From a bacterium (GTDB taxonomy: Bacteria > Desulfobacterota > GWC2-55-46), in contig SCQA01000179.1 in the NCBI GenBank assembly GCA_004298725.1, forward strand, positions 1 through 7,546: DNA of 7,546 nt, given 5' to 3'. Positions 1 through 5,856 of the stretch are shown here, piece after piece (within the stretch, counting starts at the first letter, position 1; each line of letters opens with the position of its first letter). The translations under genes and the position numbers were made by a program. The notes beneath the pieces were generated by a model. The model was not told the origin of the DNA. It worked only from the letters and a program-made list of their open reading frames with translations, and did not search any database.

Positions 1-11
1 TCTTCCGATCT
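1..11. other. Illumina adapter remnant at contig edge
   Basis: The first 11 bases are TCTTCCGATCT, identical to the 3' end of the common Illumina TruSeq adapter. An exact match flush with the first base of the window is unlikely by chance. It suggests untrimmed adapter at the end of an assembled contig, so these bases are probably not genomic. Sequence upstream of the RiPP cluster is therefore missing, not known to be absent. Bases 12-192, between this remnant and the first gene, hold no gene or convincing promoter that I can see. Confidence 0.85.
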
Positions 12-192
12 CATCAATTCAGCAAAATAACCTATAGTTTCTGTCCATGAAGTTGCGGTTTGCCGGCGGGTTTTTGTTCATTGTTTTAAATTCCTGCTGT
101 ATGCCGTTTTTCTTCGGGTAAACTTGCTCGCCCGCAGGCCATGCTATTTTTTTATTAACGGTATTTTTTGCGGGGTAAATGGTAATACGCAT

Positions 193-1638
193 ATGAAAAC
201 ACATCTCGGCAATCTTTTGTTGTATCCGGCGGAGCATCATTTTTTTAAGGCGGGAGGGCGCTGGCTGTTGTTTGACGTCAATGCCCTTACTGTCAAAGAC
301 TCTTGCATTCTTGATAAAAAGATACTCGATTTGTCGGCTGGCGGGGTAAGCGCCGATGTAATAATTCAAAAACTTGTCGCGGACGGAAAAGACGTAACGC
401 TGGCGCATGAACGCGTCAATGCGCTTTTTTCAAGCCGTTTTCTGCTTATGGAAGGAGACAAGCCTGTAAAAGCGGGCCTGCCTGTTAAGTCCGGCTACGC
501 GACATTCATGGTTAATGTCTCGCAGAAGTGCAACCTTACCTGTTCATACTGTTACGTGAATAAAGGTTCTTTTGATTACGCCGAAGAACCCGATTCATTA
601 CTGCCCGCTGACAAGGGCCGCGAACTTGTGGAAAAGGTCTTTGAAAAATTCCCCGACTTCGATACATACGCGTTTCATTTCTACGGCGGCGAGCCGCTTA
701 TCAACTTCGATGCGATTAAAAATATCGTCATAGCCGCTAAGGCTAAAATTAAAGCCGTGGAATTTCATATCACTACAAACGGCACGCTTCTTGGCAGGCA
801 TGTCGCGGATTTCATGGACAGCCATCGCTTTACGGTATATCTGTCAATAGACGGCAACGAGAAGTCGCATGACGAAGTGCGCGCGTACGTTAACGGCAGG
901 GGCAGTTACCGCGATATTGAGGATAATCTTAAATATTTGCGTACAAAGGCCGGTGTTTTTCTAATCGGCAGTTCGGTGGTAAGAAAGGGTTTTACCTTAA
1001 AGGAAGCGATAGGGCATTTGGATAACATGGGCGTGCACCAGTACAAGGCCGAGCGCGTGAGGCTAACCGAAGGCGACGCGCTTGGCGTGGAGGGTGAGGA
1101 ATACGATACGTATATAAGCGACCTTGAAGACCTCGCGGACCATTACATTGAAAGCCTTACGGCTTTACAAAGGCCTAAGGATTACAGGCTGTCCGCGAGG
1201 ATAGTACAGCTACTTACGAAGACACGGCGCAGTTATTTTTGCCCTGCCGGAGAGCGCATGTTCGGAATATCCGGAAATGGCGAAATATACCCGTGCGCCT
1301 TGCACGTGGGGCGCGCGCAGTCGAAACTTGGCGACATCTGGAACGGCGTTGCCGGTTCGGCGCAAAAGGGTTTTTTGCGGAAATTCAGCATGGAAAACCG
1401 GAAAGAATGCGCGACGTGCTGGACGCGGCACTTGTGCGGCGGCGGGTGTTCCGCAATGGTGGACCGTTTTAACAAAGACGATTGCACGGCCCTTCGCGCC
1501 GAGAGCGAAACGGCTATAGCGGTTTACAACCATTTTGACGGCGACGATTCGCATAAGCTCTACGGATTAGTCTCGCAAAAGATAGTGGAATGGATAGAAG
1601 ACGGCGGTGAAGGAGGAAATACGGCGGCAATGGAATAA
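193..1638 (+). CDS. Radical SAM/SPASM peptide maturase (first of two paralogs)
   Basis: Predicted cytoplasmic iron-sulfur enzyme that cleaves S-adenosylmethionine to a 5'-deoxyadenosyl radical and modifies a ribosomal peptide. Residues 1 to about 90 resemble a PqqD-like RiPP recognition element: a small strand-rich start (around RWLLFDV), then helices. The radical SAM core follows with C113, C117 and C120 (CX3CX2C, CNLTCSYC) and a GGEP motif at 165-168. The C-terminal SPASM domain has the full pattern CX12GX4C (C350, C368), CX2CX5CX3C (C406, C409, C415, C419) and a last C431, enough for two auxiliary 4Fe-4S clusters. Length is 481 residues, normal for SPASM maturases. I chose ATG 193. A TTG at 124 would add 23 residues with no homology-like features, and neither start has a strong Shine-Dalgarno site. 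The gene lies 17 bases upstream of its paralog, presumably in the same operon. The family call is firm; the exact reaction is unknown. Confidence 0.88.
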   Translation: MKTHLGNLLLYPAEHHFFKAGGRWLLFDVNALTVKDSCILDKKILDLSAGGVSADVIIQKLVADGKDVTLAHERVNALFSSRFLLMEGDKPVKAGLPVKSGYATFMVNVSQKCNLTCSYCYVNKGSFDYAEEPDSLLPADKGRELVEKVFEKFPDFDTYAFHFYGGEPLINFDAIKNIVIAAKAKIKAVEFHITTNGTLLGRHVADFMDSHRFTVYLSIDGNEKSHDEVRAYVNGRGSYRDIEDNLKYLRTKAGVFLIGSSVVRKGFTLKEAIGHLDNMGVHQYKAERVRLTEGDALGVEGEEYDTYISDLEDLADHYIESLTALQRPKDYRLSARIVQLLTKTRRSYFCPAGERMFGISGNGEIYPCALHVGRAQSKLGDIWNGVAGSAQKGFLRKFSMENRKECATCWTRHLCGGGCSAMVDRFNKDDCTALRAESETAIAVYNHFDGDDSHKLYGLVSQKIVEWIEDGGEGGNTAAME

Positions 1639-1655
1639 CGCGGCGTATTGCAGAC

Positions 1656-3092
1656 ATGATAAAAGACGCTTTAAAGAATGAAAATAACGGTTTGAGGCTG
1701 AGGCCGGCGCATACTTTTTTGAACGGTAAAGGAGTATGCGTTTTTTTTTATGACATCGAACGCACTCTTATTATCGAAGTCCCTGAAAATATAAGGGTGG
1801 ATATTAATTCAGCCCTTGGGGGCGGTAAAATGACCGCCTCTGCCGCAAAGTGGCTTATTGAAGAGGATATGCTTACGGCGAGTAAGCCTGTAACGCGCGC
1901 GCAGGGGGCCAAGCCGTACTTGCCCGCGGTTACTGATATTTCGCTGGATATATCCGGCGATTGTAATTTGCAATGCAATTATTGCTTTGAAAAAGACATT
2001 AAATCGCGTACAGGCCCAATGAGTGAAGACACGATGCTTATTGCGCTTGATTTTATTTTCAAGGAAAGCATGGACGCGGAAGCAATCACTTTGCATTTCG
2101 GTTCAGGCGAGCCGCTTTTGAATTTCAAGTTGCTTAAAAAAATCGTCAAAGAAGCAGGAGAGCGCGCAAAGCGACTTGGTAAAAATATCTCTTACGATTT
2201 GACTACAAATGCCACGCTTGTTGACAACGAGGCGCAGGCTTTTTTCAGGGATAATCCGTTTAACATCAGGGTAAGCTGCGACGGCCCCGAGCGGATACAC
2301 GACAAATTCCGTATCGGGCGCTTTGAGGCCGGAACTTACAGCAAAACCGAACGCGGCATAAAGCTACTGCTGGCGGTTATGCCGGAAAGGTTAGCCGTTA
2401 ATACAGTCGTTTCCAGCGGAACGCGGCTTACAGACCTGTGGAAATGGGCAAAAGAAATGGGGTTAAGGCATTATCTTACCATAAAGGTCGGGGGTACGTT
2501 GGAAACAGGCGGAGCGCCTGCCGGAAAAAAAGAATTGGATTATTACAGGGAAGACCTTGCTTTTATATGCGCCGACATACTTGATGATTTGAAAGCCGGA
2601 TGCCCGGTGGTCGATTATCAGCCAGTAACAAAGATAATCCGTCGTTTGATGTTGCCGTATCCGGTTACGAGGTTTTGCGGCGTGGCCGGAACCTATCTTG
2701 GCGTTGCTTCTAACGGCGATATTTATCCGTGTTTCCGCCATCTGGGGCTAAACGGTTATGGTTTGGGAAACGTCAGTAAAGGCGCGGACAATGACAAACG
2801 GCAGGTTTACCTCGGGCGCGAGGCCGCCGACGTGGATACACGCAAGGGTTGCAGGGAGTGCTGGGCAAGGTATTTGTGCGGCGGCGCGTGTTATGCCGAC
2901 ACGGTTGTTTACGGAAAGGATAAGTTAATGCCGTATTCGCCGCATTGCGATTTCTGGCGTGTTGAAATTTCAGCCGCGATAAAGCTTTATTATGAAATAT
3001 TACAGACCGACCCTTCGTATTGTCTTACGCTCTTGGGCTTTGATAAGAATAATTTCCCCGGCTTGCAGGTATCGGGAACAACGGGGTGTTAG
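1656..3092 (+). CDS. Radical SAM/SPASM peptide maturase (second paralog)
   Basis: A 478-residue paralog of the preceding gene with the same domain order. The N-terminal ~90 residues could be a diverged RiPP recognition element (around VCVFFYDIERTLIIEV), but they match the PqqD-like pattern less well. The radical SAM cysteines are C103, C107 and C110 (CNLQCNYC). The usual GGEP is SGEP here (S150-P153, within FGSGEP), a conservative variant. The SPASM pattern is complete and spaced as in the paralog: C341 and C359 (CX12GX4C), C399, C402, C408 and C412 (CX2CX5CX3C), then C431. All cluster ligands are present, so it should be active. ATG 1656 has no good Shine-Dalgarno close by. An AGGAGG at 1611-1616, inside the end of the upstream gene, is 39 bases away, so translation may depend on coupling to that gene. 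The pair may act one after the other, act on different residues, or form a heteromer; the sequence cannot decide. Confidence 0.87.
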   Translation: MIKDALKNENNGLRLRPAHTFLNGKGVCVFFYDIERTLIIEVPENIRVDINSALGGGKMTASAAKWLIEEDMLTASKPVTRAQGAKPYLPAVTDISLDISGDCNLQCNYCFEKDIKSRTGPMSEDTMLIALDFIFKESMDAEAITLHFGSGEPLLNFKLLKKIVKEAGERAKRLGKNISYDLTTNATLVDNEAQAFFRDNPFNIRVSCDGPERIHDKFRIGRFEAGTYSKTERGIKLLLAVMPERLAVNTVVSSGTRLTDLWKWAKEMGLRHYLTIKVGGTLETGGAPAGKKELDYYREDLAFICADILDDLKAGCPVVDYQPVTKIIRRLMLPYPVTRFCGVAGTYLGVASNGDIYPCFRHLGLNGYGLGNVSKGADNDKRQVYLGREAADVDTRKGCRECWARYLCGGACYADTVVYGKDKLMPYSPHCDFWRVEISAAIKLYYEILQTDPSYCLTLLGFDKNNFPGLQVSGTTGC

Positions 3093-3173
3093 TTCGGAAG
3101 GCGACAGGTTTTTGTTCTTTTTGAAGGTGCGTAATGAAGTTTGTTTGCCGAGTTGTATAAAAACCGTCTCATC

Positions 3174-3180
3174 AAGGAGG
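3174..3180 (+). promoter_or_regulatory. Strong Shine-Dalgarno site of the precursor peptide
   Basis: AAGGAGG ends six bases before ATG 3187. It is the best ribosome binding site in the RiPP cluster and fixes the peptide's start. It fits a substrate peptide that must be made in excess over its enzymes. Confidence 0.85.
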
Positions 3181-3186
3181 TAGCGC

Positions 3187-3402
3187 ATGGTAGATTTAAG
3201 CGATTTGGAAAAAAGATTGAATAAGGACGCTGAATTACGCGCAAAATTTCTCAAGAACCCTGCGGCTGTTTTGAAGGAAGAGGGGCTGGTTCTTAACACG
3301 CAGATGAAAAAGGATTTGAAAGAGCTTCTCGCTAAGGCGAAAGAGCCGAAAAAAGGCGTGGGCGCTCGCGGTGTGGGCGTTTCAATAAGAATCCGTTTTT
3401 AG
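3187..3402 (+). CDS. Putative RiPP precursor peptide with NHLP/Nif11-like leader
   Basis: A 71-residue, highly charged peptide encoded between radical SAM enzyme genes. Residues 5-50 look helical. The stretch KDAELRAKFLKNPAAVLKEE (13-32), followed by GL, fits the consensus of nitrile-hydratase-like and Nif11-like leaders: Asp, an Arg/Leu helix, an N/D-P-x-x-x-L turn, then EEGL. After a Lys-rich linker (AKEPKK, 51-56) the C-terminus is three five-residue blocks: GVGAR, GVGVS, IRIRF (57-71). The first two are also a DNA repeat, with GGCGTGGGCG and GGTGTGGGCG 15 bases apart. The peptide has no Cys, Trp, Tyr or His, and its only Phe residues are F21 and the last residue. There is no double-glycine cleavage site and no membrane segment. 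Leader and core assignment is inference from family resemblance and position. The alternative is a small accessory or carrier protein for the radical SAM enzymes. Confidence 0.75.
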   Translation: MVDLSDLEKRLNKDAELRAKFLKNPAAVLKEEGLVLNTQMKKDLKELLAKAKEPKKGVGARGVGVSIRIRF

Positions 3403-3416
3403 AAAATTGCAGGCAG

Positions 3417-3504
3417 TTAATGACAAAGTGCAACTAAGGGAGAAGCAAGTTCTATCTAAAGCAGTATTTTTTGGCTTTTTCAAGCGTTGCACTTTGTTAT
3501 TTAA
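3417..3504. repeat. 12-bp perfect inverted repeat, TTAA-flanked (attenuator or MITE-like)
   Basis: ACAAAGTGCAAC at 3423-3434 is the exact reverse complement of GTTGCACTTTGT at 3486-3497. The arms extend outwards by a G-T pair and three A-T pairs, and TTAA lies just outside each arm (3417-3420 and 3501-3504). The 51-base interior contains runs of T and a weak AAAGC/GCTTT stem. The element sits between the precursor stop codon and the start of the B12 radical SAM gene. It could be an RNA stem that separates high precursor expression from low enzyme expression. It could also be a small non-autonomous mobile element of about 80-90 bp. The inverted repeat is certain; the function is not. Confidence 0.6.
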
Positions 3505-3565
3505 TTTAAAGCCTGAATCAGCCGGGTTTCTCGTTGCGTGGAGGGCGATAAATGCTTATTTTAGT

Positions 3566-3570
3566 GAGGA
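3566..3570 (+). promoter_or_regulatory. Shine-Dalgarno site deciding the start of the B12 radical SAM gene
   Basis: GAGGA lies seven bases before ATG 3578. The reading frame stays open upstream to a TTG at 3407, but that codon has no ribosome binding site. The extra 57 codons run through the inverted repeat, so 3578 is the better start. Confidence 0.8.
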
Positions 3571-3577
3571 GCATGGA

Positions 3578-5443
3578 ATGCATAACGGCGGCTCAAAACC
3601 GGATTTCGACAAATTACTGAGCAACGGAGACGTTCTCATTGTTGTTCCGCCTTTTTTCGGTCTTGACCGTCCGGCCCTTTCTGCGCATATTCTTCAGGCT
3701 TGCGCGTTGGAACACGGTGTGCGTGTCAGCGTGTTCTACGCTAATCTTTTTCTTGCTTCTATAATAGGCGACGGGAATTACTCTGAAATATGTTATGGCC
3801 CGACATCCGGTCTCTTAGGTGAGCGTTTCTTTTCAGCAACCGCTTACGGTTTGCCTCCGCTCGGTCTTCAACTTGACGAGACGTCTAATGTTAACAGTTC
3901 GCGGCGGATAGTAAGTGATTTTAAAACCAAAATAGACGCGCCCACATTTGAAGAGTTGGAATCGCATGCCGGTTATTTTGCAGATGAAGTCGCGAAGGCG
4001 GTAATTCGGAAGGGTTATAAAATAGTATGCTGTACGACTTCATTTGAGCAAACCTCGTCAAGCGCGGCTATCCTCAAGCGGGTTAAAAAATGTAGTCCTG
4101 AAACGGTTACTATGATAGGCGGGGCAAATTGTGAAGGAGAAATGGCAGTAGGCATCGCGTCCCTAAATTGCGGAATTGATTATATCTTTTCAGGTGAAAG
4201 CGAGGCGGTTTTTCCTCGTGTTATAAAGCAAGTTTTATCCGGCGCGCGTCCTAAGGAGCAGATCATAATCGGTGAGCCATGCGTCGACCTTAACAAAATA
4301 CCGGCGCCTGTTTTTACGGAGTTTTACGAGCAGTTCGATGCCTTGATACCAAATAGTGAGAAGATGCGCGGTTCGTTGTGGCTTCCTTACGAGGCCAGTC
4401 GCGGTTGTTGGTGGGGGCAGAAGAAGCAATGCACATTTTGCGGCATCAACGGTGCGACTATCGAGTTCAGGGAGAAGTCGCCGGATTTGGTGCTTTCTGA
4501 ATTGAAAAAATTATTAGTTGAGCATCCTTCCAGAAAGATTTGTATGATGGACAATATAATGCCGTATTCATATTTCGATGCGTTGTTGCCGAAATTAAAA
4601 AGCGCCATACCGTCGGCACATATATTTTACGAGCAGAAGGCGAACCTTTCACTATCGAAGATTATTGCATTGAAGAATGCCGGCGTTGAAGTCATTCAGC
4701 CGGGCATTGAATCGTTATCTACGTCAATGCTACAACGTATGCGTAAAGGCGTTACGGCCGGTCAGAACCTTAGATTATTGCGGTATGCCCGTTCAGTTGA
4801 TTTGACGGTTCATTGGAATATCCTCTGGGGCTTCCCTCTTGATGAAATTCTGGAATATACGCAGATGTTGGATTTAGCGCCTTTGATAAGACATTTGCAT
4901 CCGCCGATAGGTATCTCTCACCTCGGCATTTCAAGGTTCAGCCCGTACTTCAATAAACCGGAAGAGTTCGGGATACGTAACGTCAGGCCCATGGAGGAAT
5001 ATGGCGAGGTATTTCCTCAACACGCTGATATTCTAAAGATAGCATATCATTTTATGGCTGATTACGAGAGCGAGTCGCTTGAAAACCTTGAAGTAATGAG
5101 AGCGCTAAAAAAGGAGGTGGACGCATGGCGTTTAACGTGGCAATCAGACGATTTGGCCCCGCCCATGCTGGCGCTTACAAAGATAGCTGAAGATCAATAC
5201 ATGCTGTTAGACACGCGAGCCTTACCGGGTACACGCGAGATACAATTCATCGGCTATGAGCAAGCCTTATTTGCCGTTACAGGAGATTTATCCGCAACTG
5301 AAGAGACTAAGGAACGCGCGTTGCAGTTAAAGCTTGTAGTAAAGATGGACAACGGCTATGTGCCGCTGGTAACAGCCAACCCTGAGCTGTTGAATTTTTT
5401 TGAGAACGGGCATTGTTTAACGGGCTACCCGGCGAAAACTTGA
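3578..5443 (+). CDS. B12-binding radical SAM RiPP C-methyltransferase (rSAM_ocin_1 type)
   Basis: A 621-residue enzyme predicted to bind cobalamin, a 4Fe-4S cluster and SAM, and to methylate unactivated carbons of a peptide. The N-terminal half (about 18-240) is a Rossmann-like B12-binding domain, starting VLIVVPPFFGLDRPALS and containing CTTSFEQTSSSAAIL near 150 and an IGGANCEG loop near 180. It lacks the DxHxxG lower-ligand motif, as expected for this group. The cluster motif is CWWGQKKQCTFCG with C277, C285 and C288, the CX7CX2C spacing typical of the RiPP maturation radical SAM protein 1 family (TIGR03975). Further family hallmarks are the preceding SRG, WGFPLDE, and RFSPYF at 453-458 after HPPIG. 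A C-terminal domain of about 120 residues (VDAWRLTWQ, LLDTRA) also fits. The family commonly sits beside NHLP or Nif11-type precursors, which matches the upstream peptide gene. The family call is strong; the methylation site, and methylation itself as opposed to another outcome, are inferred. Confidence 0.9.
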   Translation: MHNGGSKPDFDKLLSNGDVLIVVPPFFGLDRPALSAHILQACALEHGVRVSVFYANLFLASIIGDGNYSEICYGPTSGLLGERFFSATAYGLPPLGLQLDETSNVNSSRRIVSDFKTKIDAPTFEELESHAGYFADEVAKAVIRKGYKIVCCTTSFEQTSSSAAILKRVKKCSPETVTMIGGANCEGEMAVGIASLNCGIDYIFSGESEAVFPRVIKQVLSGARPKEQIIIGEPCVDLNKIPAPVFTEFYEQFDALIPNSEKMRGSLWLPYEASRGCWWGQKKQCTFCGINGATIEFREKSPDLVLSELKKLLVEHPSRKICMMDNIMPYSYFDALLPKLKSAIPSAHIFYEQKANLSLSKIIALKNAGVEVIQPGIESLSTSMLQRMRKGVTAGQNLRLLRYARSVDLTVHWNILWGFPLDEILEYTQMLDLAPLIRHLHPPIGISHLGISRFSPYFNKPEEFGIRNVRPMEEYGEVFPQHADILKIAYHFMADYESESLENLEVMRALKKEVDAWRLTWQSDDLAPPMLALTKIAEDQYMLLDTRALPGTREIQFIGYEQALFAVTGDLSATEETKERALQLKLVVKMDNGYVPLVTANPELLNFFENGHCLTGYPAKT

Positions 5444-5719
5444 AATACCGGATGCGGCAAGTTTACGTTATTGCTCTTTAGCGGTGGAAAAAGCCCGGCT
5501 ACCGCATTATTCCCGTTCTTCGTAGCTCTATCGTAGAAGCTAAGTACGCCACACTCCGTCATTCTATTGTTCTCCAGAATAAATGTTTAGGTGCTTTTCC
5601 ATTTAGTCTCGTAGAGCGGGCACTGCCCGCCCTACTACGCTATCCTATTCCTCCATTCCGAATATTCCGGCGTTTTTTACTTCAGGTATTCCCTTCCAAA
5701 GCCGTGTTTGCGTTTTTTC
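5444..5719. other. Non-coding spacer between RiPP cluster and rpsB
   Basis: No open frame here carries recognisable protein features, and I see no tRNA T-arm consensus on either strand. The stretch has three copies of TCGTAG (5520-5525, 5531-5536, 5609-5614), a GC-rich palindrome listed separately, and a weak 5-bp hairpin (GCGGT at 5481-5485 with ACCGC at 5501-5505). There is no clear GC stem followed by a T run directly after the B12 radical SAM gene, so the cluster's terminator is not identified. Confidence 0.6.
5611..5635. repeat. GC-rich near-perfect palindrome, probable dispersed repeat or terminator hairpin
   Basis: The arms are GTAG-A-GCGGGCA and TGCCCGC-C-CTAC around a central C, giving 11 paired positions per arm with one A/C mismatch. 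As RNA it would form a very stable hairpin with a tight loop. No T run follows, so it is not a canonical intrinsic terminator. Very similar GTAGGGCGGGCACTGCCCGCC-like sequences recur as intergenic repeats in several unrelated bacterial genomes as I recall them, which suggests a REP-like element. The inverted repeat is seen directly; the repeat-family claim is from memory. Confidence 0.6.
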
Positions 5720-5748
5720 TTGCAACACGCGGCGCGTTATGATACAAA
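5720..5748 (+). promoter_or_regulatory. rpsBp: Candidate sigma70-type promoter for rpsB-tsf
   Basis: TTGCAA (5720-5725) and TACAAA (5743-5748) are separated by 17 bases. The second box is preceded by TGA at 5740-5742, giving an extended -10. Each hexamer matches the consensus at four of six positions. Initiation near 5755 would leave about 100 bases of leader before the rpsB start. This is a by-eye match, and promoters of this organism are not known. Confidence 0.4.
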
Positions 5749-5781
5749 TTTCAGATTAAATTCACACGCGCGGGGTTAAAG

Positions 5782-5807
5782 CCGGGGGTCCTTGCAAAAA
5801 GGTCCGG
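5782..5807 (+). promoter_or_regulatory. Possible leader hairpin upstream of rpsB
   Basis: CCGG (5782-5785) can pair with CCGG (5804-5807), and CCTT (5790-5793) with AAGG (5799-5802) around a GCAAA loop. A small internal loop separates the two stems. The hairpin lies in the presumed rpsB leader, ending 49 bases before the start codon. Ribosomal protein S2 represses its own operon through the mRNA leader in some bacteria, so an autoregulatory role is conceivable. No match to a named leader family is claimed. Confidence 0.3.
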
Positions 5808-5856
5808 TGTTGTTGCCTGCGCCGAAGAAAAAAACCAAAAAAGAGGAGAGGTAAAA

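Noticed and set aside
124..192. TTG 124 as the start of the first radical SAM gene.
   Set aside because: It has no ribosome binding site, and the 23 extra residues match no expected domain. ATG 193 begins right before the recognition-like domain.
3156..3161. TATAAA as a -10 box for a separate precursor promoter.
   Set aside because: No recognisable -35 lies 16-18 bases upstream and there is no TGN extension, so an internal promoter is only a possibility.
3187..3402. Sactipeptide, ranthipeptide or lanthipeptide precursor.
   Set aside because: The peptide contains no cysteine, so neither thioether nor lanthionine bridges can form.
5655..5680. Intrinsic terminator: CCGAATATTCCGG followed by CGTTTTTT.
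   Set aside because: The stem would need AATATT to pair with itself without a loop and contains a bulged C, so it would not be stable.
5444..5856. CRISPR array or tRNA cluster in the long spacer.
   Set aside because: The TCGTAG copies are too short and unevenly spaced for CRISPR repeats, and no GTTCGAA-type T-arm is present on either strand.
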